A DNA stretch of 53,879 bases from Cytophagales bacterium Ga0077538 (GCA_001464155.1 LNEN01000219.1:1-53879); one strand, 5' to 3'. Counted from the first letter of the stretch, positions 43,099 to 52,252 are shown. The notes: generated from the sequence alone by a model not told the origin. A program made the numbers and translations.

Positions 43099-43103
43099 GA
43101 TAA

Positions 43104-43538
43104 CTAACAGGAAATTTTTCCTACTCTGTTAGCGTGACGTCCACCTTCGAAAGGCGTATTCAAGAAAGTCTCGGTAATTTTTTTCGCTACTTCTTCGGAA
43201 ACAAAGCGTGCCGGAATGCAGACAACATTCGCATTGTTGTGTTGGCGTGCCAGCGAAGCAATCTCATCTGTCCAGCAGAGGGCTGCGCGAATGCCTTGAT
43301 GTTTGTTAGCGGTAATGGCCACACCATTCGCACTGCCGCAAAGGAGTATGCCCAAATCAAATTCATTCTTCTCCACCGCATTCGCTACAGGATGAGCAAA
43401 ATCCGGATAATCAACAGAATCCAAACTATGTGTACCAAAGTCCTTTACCGTGTAACCTGCAGCCGCTAACCAGGTCTTTAATTTTTCTTTGTATTCAAAA
43501 CCGGCATGGTCGCTTCCGATGGCAATGGTTGATTTCAT
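43104..43538 (-). CDS. rpiB: ribose 5-phosphate isomerase B
   Basis: RpiB interconverts ribose 5-phosphate and ribulose 5-phosphate. Started at 'MKSTIAIGSDHAGFEYKEKL' (43538) it has 144 residues. Motifs are 'IGSDHAGFEYK', the active-site Cys in 'GILLCGSANGVAITANKHQGIRAAL' and 'NNANVVCIPARFV'. Length is normal. It lies between tatC and the exported protein. Confidence 0.95.
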   Translation of the reverse strand: MKSTIAIGSDHAGFEYKEKLKTWLAAAGYTVKDFGTHSLDSVDYPDFAHPVANAVEKNEFDLGILLCGSANGVAITANKHQGIRAALCWTDEIASLARQHNNANVVCIPARFVSEEVAKKITETFLNTPFEGGRHANRVGKISC

Positions 43539-43557
43539 ATTCACAACGTAAAATTTC

Positions 43558-44394
43558 TTAGGTAGTAGAATTTTTCAGCTCTTCTTCTTGCTCTTCGCGC
43601 AACTTTTGTTTGTATACCCTGGACGAGATGAAAATACTAAATTCAAAGAGTAGGTAGAGCGGAATAGCAATGATGGTTTGACTAAAAGGATCCGGAGGCG
43701 TTACAATAGCAGCAACAATGAGGATGATTACAATAGAATGCTTTCTATAGGTTCGCAAAAATTGAGGCGTGATCAATCCAATCTTTGTTAAGAAGTAAAT
43801 GATTACCGGCAATTGAAAAAGCGCTCCACTTCCAAACACTAAGGAGACTACCGTAGAAACATACGAAGTGATGTCAAATTCATTTTGAATTACATCACTG
43901 ATGGAATAGGTGCTTAAAAAATACACCGTCATGGGCGTAACAATAAAGTATCCAAAAGAGATGCCTAGCAAAAACAAGAAGGAGATAATCGTCACCGCAC
44001 CACGCGATTTTTTCTGTTCGCGGTTATGCAAACCTGGACGAATGAATTTCCAAACCTCCCACACTAGATAAGGGAAACCAAGAATGAGTCCGATCACAAA
44101 CGAAGCCGTGAGCTGCATCATGAACTGCCCTGTCATCATACGACTTTGAACCTTGAACGGTATTACATCTACACAAAGCGCATCGCCCAGGTTAAGAGAA
44201 TTACCAAGATCACACACCCAGCGAAACGTGATGAAATCTGCACTGGCAGGAGCAAAAACAATGTTAGTGAAAATCCATTTGGCAAAAACGAAGGCCACGA
44301 TCATAATCACAATAATCACCGTTAATGCGCGCATGATGTGCCAGCGCAATTCTTCGAGGTGATCTAAAAAGGACATTTCTTTTTCGGAAACCAT
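43558..44394 (-). CDS. tatC: twin-arginine translocase subunit TatC
   Basis: TatC is the receptor and core channel of the Tat protein export system. The 278-residue protein has six helices and the signature 'MSFLDHLEELRWHIMRALTV' at the N-terminus, plus 'MMTGQFMMQLTASFVIGLILGFPYLVWEVWKFIRPGL' in the middle. A charged C-terminal tail follows. tatA and tatB are not in the window. Co-transcribed with rpiB, 19 bases apart. Confidence 0.96.
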   Translation of the reverse strand: MVSEKEMSFLDHLEELRWHIMRALTVIIVIMIVAFVFAKWIFTNIVFAPASADFITFRWVCDLGNSLNLGDALCVDVIPFKVQSRMMTGQFMMQLTASFVIGLILGFPYLVWEVWKFIRPGLHNREQKKSRGAVTIISFLFLLGISFGYFIVTPMTVYFLSTYSISDVIQNEFDITSYVSTVVSLVFGSGALFQLPVIIYFLTKIGLITPQFLRTYRKHSIVIILIVAAIVTPPDPFSQTIIAIPLYLLFEFSIFISSRVYKQKLREEQEEELKNSTT

Positions 44395-44399
44395 ATGCT

Positions 44400-44430
44400 A
44401 AAACAAGATGCCCCGAATGTTCGAGGCATC
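44400..44430 (-). terminator. intrinsic terminator after glyA
   Basis: On the minus strand GATGCCTCGAA and TTCGGGGCATC pair with one mismatch, then TTGTTTT follows. It lies about 58 bases after the glyA stop and just before the tatC ATG, so it separates glyA from tatC. The same hairpin is close enough to tatC to affect its translation. Confidence 0.7.
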
Positions 44431-44487
44431 CCTAATTTATTTGAATTTATAAGCTTACCCTTCAATCAGTAAAGAAGGCGGGAACTA

Positions 44488-45756
44488 TTAATACAACGGA
44501 AATTTCGTCATCAAACGGTTTACTTTTTTCTTCACCGCTTTCAAGTGTTTGTCATCTGTTGGCTTCTGCAAAGCCTCATCAATCAGTTCAACTACTTTTA
44601 CTACATCTTTCTCCATCATGCCACGTGTTGTAATGGCCGGTGTGCCAATGCGCATACCAGAAGTAACCATTGGTGATTGTGTATCGAAAGGCACCATGTT
44701 TTTGTTGATGGTGATGTCTGCTTTAATAAGGGACTCCTCAGCAATTTTACCAGTCAGGTTTTTGGAACGAAGGTCAATCAACATTAAATGATTGTCGGTG
44801 CCACCAGAAATAATTTTGTATCCACGTTCTACAAAGGCATCGGCCATCGCATTGGCGTTTTTCTTCACTTGCATGATGTACTCAAAGTACTCATCAGAAA
44901 GGGCTTCCTGAAAGGCAATAGCCTTGGCTGCAATCACATGTTCTAACGGACCACCTTGAGTACCTGGGAATACACCAGAGTCAAGCACTGATCCTAGTTT
45001 TCTGATTTCACCTTTAGGGGTTTTTAGTCCGAATGGATTGTCGATGTTCTTACCCACCATAATCAATCCACCACGAGGACCGCGCAAGGTCTTATGCGTT
45101 GTGGTAGTCACAATGTGGCAATGCTCCATGGGGTCGTTCAGCAAACCACGGGCAATCAAACCAGCGGGGTGGGAAATATCAGCTAACAGAACAGCCCCAA
45201 CACTGTTGGCAGCTTCACGTAATTTTTTATAATCCCAATCGCGGCTATAGGCGGAAGCACCACAGATAATCATCTTTGGTTTTTCACGCTGTGCGATTTC
45301 AATAACCTTATTAAAATCGATCAGACCCGTGCTTTGCTCTACTCCGTAAAAAGAGGGCTGATATAATTTTCCTGAAAAGTTTACGGGTGATCCGTGGGTA
45401 AGGTGCCCACCGTGGGAAAGGTCGAAACCTAAAATTTTATCTCCTGGCTTTAAGCAAGCAAGCATCACCGCTGCGTTTGCCTGCGCGCCCGAATGAGGCT
45501 GCACATTGGCCCACTCTGCTCCAAAAAGTTCTTTGGCGCGATCAATGGCCAATTGCTCGATTTCATCTACTACCTCGCATCCACCATAATAGCGCTTGCC
45601 GGGAAGGCCTTCTGCGTATTTGTTGGTGAGAACAGAACCTTGTGCCTTCATCACCTGAGGAGAGGTGAAATTTTCAGAGGCAATCAGTTCGATGCCGTGT
45701 TGCTGGCGATCGTTTTCCTTTTGGATGAGGTCGAAGATGATTTTATCGCGTTTCAT
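44488..45756 (-). CDS. glyA: serine hydroxymethyltransferase
   Basis: GlyA moves the C3 of serine to tetrahydrofolate, giving glycine and methylene-THF. The 422-residue PLP enzyme has '[19 protein letters not shown]', '[20 protein letters not shown]', '[16 protein letters not shown]' and the PLP Lys in '[15 protein letters not shown]' near residue 225. Length and motifs are normal. It is preceded by a good Bacteroidota promoter and followed by a terminator, so it is a single-gene unit. Confidence 0.98.
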   Translation of the reverse strand: MKRDKIIFDLIQKENDRQQHGIELIASENFTSPQVMKAQGSVLTNKYAEGLPGKRYYGGCEVVDEIEQLAIDRAKELFGAEWANVQPHSGAQANAAVMLACLKPGDKILGFDLSHGGHLTHGSPVNFSGKLYQPSFYGVEQSTGLIDFNKVIEIAQREKPKMIICGASAYSRDWDYKKLREAANSVGAVLLADISHPAGLIARGLLNDPMEHCHIVTTTTHKTLRGPRGGLIMVGKNIDNPFGLKTPKGEIRKLGSVLDSGVFPGTQGGPLEHVIAAKAIAFQEALSDEYFEYIMQVKKNANAMADAFVERGYKIISGGTDNHLMLIDLRSKNLTGKIAEESLIKADITINKNMVPFDTQSPMVTSGMRIGTPAITTRGMMEKDVVKVVELIDEALQKPTDDKHLKAVKKKVNRLMTKFPLY

Positions 45757-45787
45757 AGCTGTATGGAAGGGCTGGATTTAGTGCGCC

Positions 45788-45818
45788 CAAAAATACAGTA
45801 GAACAGGGAGATGGCATA
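45788..45818 (-). promoter_or_regulatory. promoter of glyA
   Basis: On the minus strand TATG, a 19-base spacer and TATTTTTG match the Bacteroidota consensus TTTG-N19-TAnnTTTG at 11 of 12 defined or free positions, with the -7 element matching fully. The start would lie roughly 25-30 bases before the glyA ATG. No riboswitch fold is visible in the short leader. Confidence 0.6.
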
Positions 45819-45821
45819 ATT

Positions 45822-45892
45822 TAGCTACGAGCTTTTAGCCTTGAGCTACGAGTTTTTCACTTAAGTAACTCGCAGCTCATGGCTCGTAGCTA
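45822..45892. repeat. long imperfect inverted repeat of AGCTACGAG words
   Basis: TAGCTACGAGC and GCTCGTAGCTA are perfect outer arms of 11 bases. Inside them TGAGCTACGAGTT and AACTCGCAGCTCA pair with one mismatch. The centre is TTTCACTTAAG. The same words make up the element at 1540-1608. It lies between glyA and the LPP20-like gene, just upstream of the glyA promoter. Confidence 0.7.
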
Positions 45893-46432
45893 CTAATTGT
45901 CGTCCTCAGTCTTAGCCAACTCCTCATCAATGATCTTCTCAATCACCGCCCGTTGCCGCTCATCAATTTTCTGATCCACCCTGGCCTGTTTCTTCATGAA
46001 ACGAAGCATGGCATTCTTCTTAATTTCGTAGGCGATGAAAACCGTATACTCGTTCTTCTTTTTATCGTAATACTTCTTTTCATCCATCTTCCGAAGGTCA
46101 GCCATATCTGTATTCATGACTTGCCGAACCAAACTTTGAAACTTATCGGCCACATCAGCCGCATTTTCGTTTTCGGTCTGACCGAGGTATTGATCAGCTA
46201 CTTGTTTCATAGTGGTATTTACCTGCCCAGCCAACTGCGCTTTTGCATCAATATCAGCTTTGCCACGGGCAATATTGTCTGCAGAACTCTGTCCTTTACC
46301 AGAAGCGCGCCAAAAACGATTGTTAGATTCATACGCAGAACCTGTAAAAGGCTCTTTTACTTTTTTTCCAAAAATGGAGGCACATCCAGTTGCAAGGAAG
46401 GCCGCAAAAAGAAGGATTACGATTGATTTCAT
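45893..46432 (-). CDS. LPP20-like lipoprotein
   Basis: The 179-residue lipoprotein has the lipobox 'FLATGC' (Cys at 17) and then 'NRFWRASGKGQSSADNIARGKADIDAKAQLAGQVNTTMKQ'. The body has the 'GxGxSxDxxxA...A...A' pattern of LPP20 and related flagellar-independent lipoproteins. The long C-terminal helix is acidic. These proteins are envelope-associated but their role is not settled. It is separate from its neighbours. Confidence 0.75.
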   Translation of the reverse strand: MKSIVILLFAAFLATGCASIFGKKVKEPFTGSAYESNNRFWRASGKGQSSADNIARGKADIDAKAQLAGQVNTTMKQVADQYLGQTENENAADVADKFQSLVRQVMNTDMADLRKMDEKKYYDKKKNEYTVFIAYEIKKNAMLRFMKKQARVDQKIDERQRAVIEKIIDEELAKTEDDN

Positions 46433-46509
46433 AAAGGAAATTTAGTCAATACACTTTAAAAACCATGCCAGTTTGGTTGAGCAGTTATCCGTAAACTGAT
46501 AATGTGTAA

Positions 46510-47214
46510 CTAAATACGAATAATAACTTGCCAACGAAAGGCCCACATCCAGCGGATCGTATAATTTCCAATCCCGGCCTTTTCTAAAATTTCCAATAGC
46601 TCTTTTTTGCGAAATGCTCTGGCTACTGAGAGCGGAGCATCGTGTACAACCATAGGCGATTTGGAGAATAATTGGGTGAGCCATTTGATAGAGTAGTAGG
46701 CAAACCAATGCCGGTGGAGGTCATTGATGACAATGCCAACAGTCACTTGCTTTTTAAGCTGTTCAAAAAAGATCGCCAATTGTTCGGATGAGAAGTGATG
46801 AAAGAAAAGCGTGCTCACCACCACATCGAAATGTTGTTGCTTAAATTCTGGAGAGAAAATATTAATGCTTTGGTAGCGAATGTTGGGTTCTTGCGTATGA
46901 GTCTCTGCGTAGGTAATAATGTTTGGATTCGCATCAAAACCTGTTAATTGTAAGGAATACTTTTTCCGATCACCCCAATCCGCGATAAGCCGTAAAATAT
47001 CGCCACCACCACAACCCAGGTCTGCCACGGTAAAGGTTCTCTCCTTTCCTTCTCCATTCAGGAGTGTATCCAACCCATTCAGCGTAACATAATTTCCTCC
47101 CAACAAGGTGTTAATCGTTTCGAGTTCTTTCAGCGTTTGGCTGATGATGGGACCGGATGACTCCAAGTCATCCATGATTTCTTCTTCTGACGAGCGGTGC
47201 GATAAATCAACCAT
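46510..47214 (-). CDS. class I SAM-dependent methyltransferase of the type III PKS locus
   Basis: The 234-residue protein has the SAM motif 'FTVADLGCGGGDILRLIAD' near residue 61, motif II 'LTGFDANPNIITYAE' and 'FDVVVSTLFFHHFSSEQL'. It is fused in no way but overlaps the polyketide synthase stop by eight bases (ATGGTTGA), so translation is coupled. It probably methylates the polyketide-derived phenol or quinone. A target oxygen or carbon cannot be told. Confidence 0.88.
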   Translation of the reverse strand: MVDLSHRSSEEEIMDDLESSGPIISQTLKELETINTLLGGNYVTLNGLDTLLNGEGKERTFTVADLGCGGGDILRLIADWGDRKKYSLQLTGFDANPNIITYAETHTQEPNIRYQSINIFSPEFKQQHFDVVVSTLFFHHFSSEQLAIFFEQLKKQVTVGIVINDLHRHWFAYYSIKWLTQLFSKSPMVVHDAPLSVARAFRKKELLEILEKAGIGNYTIRWMWAFRWQVIIRI

Positions 47215-48310
47215 GATAGTGATAGGTAAATACTATACTCTCTAACGTAAGTCCCGGACCAAAGGCGAAACTTAAAATGCTTTCTTTGTCATTTTTCTTT
47301 CCAAGCCGGTCAAAAATTTCTTTTAATACGAACAAAACTGTTGGACTCGACATATTTCCATAATTTTTAAGCACGTGATAGGCCCACTCATTTTGTGCTT
47401 TTTGCAAACCAAGCTCCTGCTCAATGGCCTCTAAAATTTTTCTTCCTCCGGGGTGAATCGCCATGTGCTGAATCTCCGCAAGAGAGAGGTTTAGTTTTTT
47501 CAACAATGTGGCCGTGAGCTCCTTTATGCCGCTGCGGATGACATCGGGTACGTAGCTGGAAAGTTTCATTTCGAAACCAACATCGCCAATACTCCAGGCC
47601 ATGTCTTTGTTACCTTGGCGAGCAAGCTCACTATAATAAGTTGAAATGTGAAGGCGATTAGTGGAATGACTCGTTGCTTCTACGATAACGGCAGCAGAGC
47701 CATCGGCAAACAGCGCATTGGCCAGTAAATTATCTTCGGTGTTCTCTTTTTGAAAGTGAAGACTACAGAGTTCTGTACAGACAATTAATACTTTTACGTG
47801 TTCTCCTGTTTTACAAAAAGCATCTGCAGCTTTTAAGGCATTAAAGGCAGCATAGCATCCCATAAAGTTTATATTGGTTCGTTGCACGCTCAAGGGTAGC
47901 TGTAAAGAGTCAACCAAATCAATATCCAACCCGGGGGCATACATGCCCGTGCACGAAACGGTGATAACGTGAGTAATGTCTTTAGCAAGTAATGCGCTTT
48001 GACGAAGCGCTTTAGTGGCAGCTTCAGTACTGAGCAAGGGTGCGTACAATTGAAAGGCTTCGTTTCTTTTTTTAGTAGAAGGAAAGGGAGATAACGTGGA
48101 GGTGTTAGAATAAAAGGTGAAATTTTCAGAACGACCATAATCCTCCAACATGGAGTAACGCGTTTCAATGCCGCTCATTCTAAAAATTGCAGCAAGTTTT
48201 CGCGCATCCTCAGCGCCTAACTGCATACTGCGCAGCATGAAGGTTGCAATGGCCTCCTGTGAAAGTTTGTGAGGAGGGTTTGCTGTGGCAATGGCTGTGA
48301 TGAAACTCAT
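47207..48310 (-). CDS. type III polyketide synthase (chalcone/alkylresorcinol synthase-like)
   Basis: The 367-residue protein is a homodimeric ketosynthase-type enzyme. The catalytic triad is intact: Cys152 in 'NFMGCYAAFNAL', His286 in 'AIHPGGRKILEA' and Asn319 in 'NYGNMSSPTVLFVL'. 'VSCTGMYAPGLDIDLVDSL' precedes the active site. It extends an acyl-CoA starter with malonyl-CoA and cyclises to a resorcinol or pyrone. The starter cannot be read from sequence. It is divergent from the UbiA gene with a 45-base gap. Confidence 0.93.
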   Translation of the reverse strand: MSFITAIATANPPHKLSQEAIATFMLRSMQLGAEDARKLAAIFRMSGIETRYSMLEDYGRSENFTFYSNTSTLSPFPSTKKRNEAFQLYAPLLSTEAATKALRQSALLAKDITHVITVSCTGMYAPGLDIDLVDSLQLPLSVQRTNINFMGCYAAFNALKAADAFCKTGEHVKVLIVCTELCSLHFQKENTEDNLLANALFADGSAAVIVEATSHSTNRLHISTYYSELARQGNKDMAWSIGDVGFEMKLSSYVPDVIRSGIKELTATLLKKLNLSLAEIQHMAIHPGGRKILEAIEQELGLQKAQNEWAYHVLKNYGNMSSPTVLFVLKEIFDRLGKKNDKESILSFAFGPGLTLESIVFTYHYHG

Positions 48311-48318
48311 GGTGATGG

Positions 48319-48349
48319 TTTCTTTATAAGGTCAAATGTTCTAATTTAG
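48319..48349 (+). promoter_or_regulatory. possible promoter of the UbiA gene
   Basis: TTTC, a 19-base spacer and TAATTTAG approximate TTTG-N19-TAnnTTTG with two mismatches. The predicted start lies at or next to the ATG (48356), so the transcript would be leaderless or nearly so. Confidence 0.35.
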
Positions 48350-48355
48350 TCGAAT

Positions 48356-49246
48356 ATGCTTTCAAAGTCTTCGTGGTTGCATTTGCGCATACCCTTTTCA
48401 TACTTCTTGCTTCCTGTTTTTTTATTCTCTCTGAGTGTATCTCCTAACATCAGCGAGCAGCCTTTGTTATGGACTTTCCTGATCATTCACTTTTTATTGT
48501 ATCCGGCCAGCAATGGATTTAACAGCTATTTTGATAAAGATGAGAAAAGCATCGGGGGTTTAAAGAACCCTCCTCCTGTAAATAAAGGACTGTACTACCT
48601 CTCTTTAACGTTTGATGTTGCGGCCATTGTTTTAGCTAGTTGGAAAATATCGATCCCTTTTGCCATGATGTTGGTCGTGTATAGTGCTGTTTCTCGCGCG
48701 TACAGTCATCCCTTGATCCGCCTAAAAAAGTATGCAATTACAAGTTGGTTAGTTGCGGGCTTGTTGCAGGGAGCGTTTACATTTATCATGTGTTATATGG
48801 GGGTAAATAAATATGAGTTTATACAAACGTTAAAACCCTCTATTCTTATCCCTGCATTTTTAACAAGCTTGATGCTTTGGGGCAATTACCCGATGACGCA
48901 AGTCTACCAACACGAAGAGGATGCCAAGCGGGGAGATCAAACCTTAAGTATCAAACTCGGAATTAGAGGAACATTTTGGTTTGTGCTGCTCATGTTTATG
49001 GTAGCCAGTGCAGGCTTTGTGAGCTACTTTTCAACTGTTTTTGGGCTTCACTACGCAACAACATTTTTGTTGGCGCTTGCTCCCGTGGTTTTGTTTTTCT
49101 TGTACTGGTTTTACAGTGTTTACAAAGACGAAAGCAAAGCAAATTATACTAATACAATGTGGCTTAACTTTATTTCGGCCACCTGCCTCAATGGATTTTT
49201 TATCTATCTCTTTTTAAATTCTTCTCACATTTTGGATGCGCTCTAG
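48356..49246 (+). CDS. UbiA-family prenyltransferase
   Basis: The 296-residue membrane protein has eight or nine helices. The two aspartate-rich motifs are recognisable: 'NGFNSYFDKDEKSIGG' near residue 55 (N-x-x-x-D-x-D, a variant of NDxxD) and 'YQHEEDAKRGDQTLSIKLG' near 185 (DxxxD). It should bind a prenyl diphosphate through Mg and add the prenyl chain to an aromatic acceptor. Given the neighbours, the acceptor could be the type III PKS product. It is transcribed away from the PKS and convergent with the FAD gene. Confidence 0.88.
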   Translation: MLSKSSWLHLRIPFSYFLLPVFLFSLSVSPNISEQPLLWTFLIIHFLLYPASNGFNSYFDKDEKSIGGLKNPPPVNKGLYYLSLTFDVAAIVLASWKISIPFAMMLVVYSAVSRAYSHPLIRLKKYAITSWLVAGLLQGAFTFIMCYMGVNKYEFIQTLKPSILIPAFLTSLMLWGNYPMTQVYQHEEDAKRGDQTLSIKLGIRGTFWFVLLMFMVASAGFVSYFSTVFGLHYATTFLLALAPVVLFFLYWFYSVYKDESKANYTNTMWLNFISATCLNGFFIYLFLNSSHILDAL

Positions 49247-49277
49247 CAAACGATCAGCCTCCTGAGAGGTGCATATT

Positions 49278-50355
49278 TTAAAAAGGCTTGCCATGGGTGC
49301 TCTTCACAATGGTTTGAGCTATCGGTTTTGAATAAAGCGCTAGCCGAACCGCTACCTGAGAGGCAAGAGAACTTCCGAACAATCGTTGAACCTGCCGCCC
49401 GAACCACAAACGGCTCGCAAAATTTTTTCGCCACTCTCGGGCATAATCATGTTCCAGCTGAGCTCTGGTGTAAGAAGCATCACTACAAAATCGAATAAGT
49501 AGGAAGCTAACAATTTTGGAAGAATGAATAGCGATGGCCATACCATTGCCACACAAGGGAGTAATCATTCCTGCGGCATCACCTGTCATTAATACATGGT
49601 TGAAAACCGGCTCTTTTGTTTCAAAACTAATTTCATTAATAACCTCAGGTTTGTCAAAAAGAAAATCGCTGTGTTCAAAAACTTCTTTCAATAACGGATT
49701 TTTACAGAGCACCCTTTTTTCTAGTTCGGGAATGCTACCATGCTGACGAAGAACATCTCGATGAGTGAGGTAACAGACGTTTACAACATCCTTTTCTACG
49801 GCATTCACACCACAATAACCACCTTTGAAGTTATGAAGCGCTACTAAATCATTCGGAAAATCACTTCGCACATGGTACTTAACCCCTACATAGGGCGATC
49901 GCTTCTTCAAAAAACTTCTTTGTAAGGACACATCTGCTTTAGAGCGCTTTCCAAAACTACCAATCACAAGGTCAGCCGAAAGTGTTGAGCCGGAGGCATG
50001 AATGGTGAACTGCTCGTTCTCGAAAAAAATATCGCTTACTTCAGTATTGAGTAAAAACTGAACACCGCAATTTTTTGCTTTTTCGAAAAGAAAATGGTCG
50101 AACGCATAGCGACTAATGCCAAAGCCTCCCAAATCCAATGGAAGTACAGTCGATTTTCCTCCCACCGATGAAAGCTGAAAGCGATGGATGGTAGAAGGAG
50201 ATAGTGCTTCAGGAAAAAGTTGAAGGGAGTTTAAGAAGAAAAGGATAATTTTTTTTCTCGATAACAATACAGGGCAAACCAGCTTTTTGAAGCTGTATGG
50301 CACATAGAAGACCAGCTAAACCACCTCCGACAATGATAATCGACTTTGTTTTCAC
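49278..50355 (-). pseudogene. FAD-dependent oxidoreductase (geranylgeranyl reductase-like), frame broken by an internal deletion
   Basis: The start is GTG (50355) or TTG. The N-terminal frame reads 'VKTKSIIIVGGGLAGLLCAI' (FAD-binding GxGxxG), 'LPCIVIEKKNYPF', then leaves the family. From about 50235 another frame reads 'LNSLQLFPEALSPSTIHRFQ' and 'GGFGISRYAFDHFLFEKAKN' to the end, including 'VLMTGDAAGMITPLCGNGMAIAIHSSK'. About 15 residues (the HRVCGEY... segment expected after 'YPF') are missing at about 50235, so roughly 45-50 bases are absent and the frame shifts. The ORF track covers only 49278-50303. It may hydroxylate or reduce the prenylated polyketide. It would be inactive if the deletion is real. 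Confidence 0.82.
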
Positions 50356-50485
50356 CAAATAATATTCTTGTTGATAAGATGTGTAAAACTTTATTCGAAA
50401 GATAAGGTTACCAGCACATCCTTCTTGCCAATAATATTCGTTAAATTCCTATGGCTTTAATCATCTCTTATCAAATAGTTAGCTT

Positions 50486-50962
50486 ATGAATACCCTTGTT
50501 GAACCCGTGCTGAGGCAGGAGCAGCTAAATGTGCTTGTGGTGGGCAATAATCCCATCGAGTTAAGTTCGATGTTAAACAAAATTGGACATCTTCCTGGCC
50601 GCATTATTCATACAGAGACAGCCTTTGATGCCCGTAGCATTATTGATCGCTTGTTGCGCTTCCGTCCTAATTTTATCTTAATAGACGACAACATTGGCCA
50701 GCTGGAATTGAATCATACTGTGTATGTTCTGGCACGCAATCGAAAAACCAAGAACGTTCCCATTACCGTGTTGAAAAATTCTAACTATACGGAAGCCAGT
50801 GCGTCTCCTTCCGTGATGGATTATATTTTGAAGGGGACCCTGACAGCGGAAGCGTTGTATGCCAGTATTCGTAACAGCATAAAAGTCAGAAGAACGCAAG
50901 TCTATTTAATGAAGGCGTATAAAAAGCGAAAAGGACTTTTGTTGGGTCTAATGAACAAGTAG
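50486..50962 (+). CDS. stand-alone receiver-domain protein
   Basis: The 158-residue product is a single receiver-like domain ('LNVLVVGNNPIELSSMLNKIG', 'RPNFILIDDNIGQLELNHTV', 'SVMDYILKGTLTAEALYASIRN'). The phospho-Asp is in 'LIDDN' and the conserved Lys is in 'ILKG', but the acidic pair after beta-1 is replaced by 'GNNP', so Mg binding and phosphorylation may be weak. There is no output domain. The basic C-terminal tail ('MKAYKKRKGLLLG') may bind a partner. No kinase lies next to it. Confidence 0.72.
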   Translation: MNTLVEPVLRQEQLNVLVVGNNPIELSSMLNKIGHLPGRIIHTETAFDARSIIDRLLRFRPNFILIDDNIGQLELNHTVYVLARNRKTKNVPITVLKNSNYTEASASPSVMDYILKGTLTAEALYASIRNSIKVRRTQVYLMKAYKKRKGLLLGLMNK

Positions 50963-52195
50963 TTACAACGTGTTTTTCAACACCATTTTCACATTCAACA
51001 CGGCATTATTTCGCTTAATATTTATGTTAACTTTTTTTCCGGGTCTTTCATTGAGCAACCCGTTCAGTTGATTGAGGTTTACATCGGAAGCCTTCACTCC
51101 ATTTACGCTTAGTATCTGGTCCCCCACCTGTACACCCGCATTATCAGCCGTAGAAAATTTGCGAACATCCGTTACTTCAAATGAATTGAGCAGATTCCCC
51201 TTCGCACGCAGGGTTAGTCCACTTAGATTGTAATAAAATCCTTTCTTAAAATCACCATTTTTCTTTAAGTATAACTCTTCTCTGGAAAAATTATAGATCA
51301 CGGTAAAGCGACTCAATATTTCTCCTCCTAAAGTACCATTGCGAAAGGTTTGCCCAAGCTTCAGGGTATCCACGTAACTATTAGGATCCGGATAATTAAC
51401 CAATACATCTTCGAGCGTGTAGCTACCAAGACTAAGTTCTTTTAAACGTCCACTTTTACCTCTGATCTCCCCACCCAGCCCACGTCCTACAGTACAACTT
51501 ACTGCATTGGTGGGCACATCTAGTGTGGAATCCGAAGCAGGATCCAGTAACATACTATGACTAGCGCCTGAATCGACTAATAACTTCAATCGCTTCTTTT
51601 CTCCATTCGTCTGTTTGATGTCGGCCATGATATAAGGCTTGGTGTCTTCGATGCTAAGGGGTACGGTTTTATATTTTCTAGACAAGCGAAGCTTCTCAGG
51701 AATCATCAGGGTCATTATTTTTTCTTTGTAATTGACCTTTACGATAAAACGGCTGAACAACTCATAACCCAAAACGCCATGCACATCGGTGCCTAGGTAA
51801 TTGCGCAGTTCAAGGTAATCTTCCCCCAATACTAGTAAGGCATGTCCATGGCCATCCACACCCGGTAGTTGTAGGTCAACACCATTGGTTACGTATGCTT
51901 CAATAATGTTGATACCGCCCGGACCGGCTACTGAATATTTTCGTGAATAAGAAAGATTGAGGATATCAGTATAGGTTTTCTCTGTGAGAATGGCCGTTCG
52001 AACCCCCGTATCAACAATAAACTTTAACGGAAGCGCACCATTTAATAGCACGGGTACCACCACCAGATTGTTGTGAATTTCAATGGGTATATCAACACGT
52101 TTGCGACCATCGGACAAGGAAAAGCCGAGGGTTTGTGCCATGCCATTAAAAGCAATAAACAAGAGGATAAAAACAAAAAATAACCGTACAAACAT
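50963..52195 (-). CDS. exported retropepsin-like aspartyl protease with PDZ domain
   Basis: A signal peptide ('LFFVFILLFIAFNGMAQ') precedes two pepsin-like halves. The active-site motifs are 'LKFIVDTGVRTAILTEKT' near residue 57 and 'LKLLVDSGASHSMLLDPA' near 205. A PDZ domain covers about 320-405 ('TADNAGVQVGDQILSVNGVKASDVNLNQLNGLL'). This architecture is a common Bacteroidota secreted protein group. The substrate is unknown, and one DTG (DTGV) departs from the usual DTGA/S. It ends directly at the receiver gene, convergent. Confidence 0.85.
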   Translation of the reverse strand: MFVRLFFVFILLFIAFNGMAQTLGFSLSDGRKRVDIPIEIHNNLVVVPVLLNGALPLKFIVDTGVRTAILTEKTYTDILNLSYSRKYSVAGPGGINIIEAYVTNGVDLQLPGVDGHGHALLVLGEDYLELRNYLGTDVHGVLGYELFSRFIVKVNYKEKIMTLMIPEKLRLSRKYKTVPLSIEDTKPYIMADIKQTNGEKKRLKLLVDSGASHSMLLDPASDSTLDVPTNAVSCTVGRGLGGEIRGKSGRLKELSLGSYTLEDVLVNYPDPNSYVDTLKLGQTFRNGTLGGEILSRFTVIYNFSREELYLKKNGDFKKGFYYNLSGLTLRAKGNLLNSFEVTDVRKFSTADNAGVQVGDQILSVNGVKASDVNLNQLNGLLNERPGKKVNINIKRNNAVLNVKMVLKNTL

Positions 52196-52252
52196 GCTTA
52201 CAATACTTTATGTAAGATACGTGAAAAAGCGCGGTACTGCGCCTCACCCCGA

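Noticed and set aside
45953-46426. 157-residue plus-strand ORF
   Set aside because: Antisense shadow of the LPP20-like lipoprotein gene.
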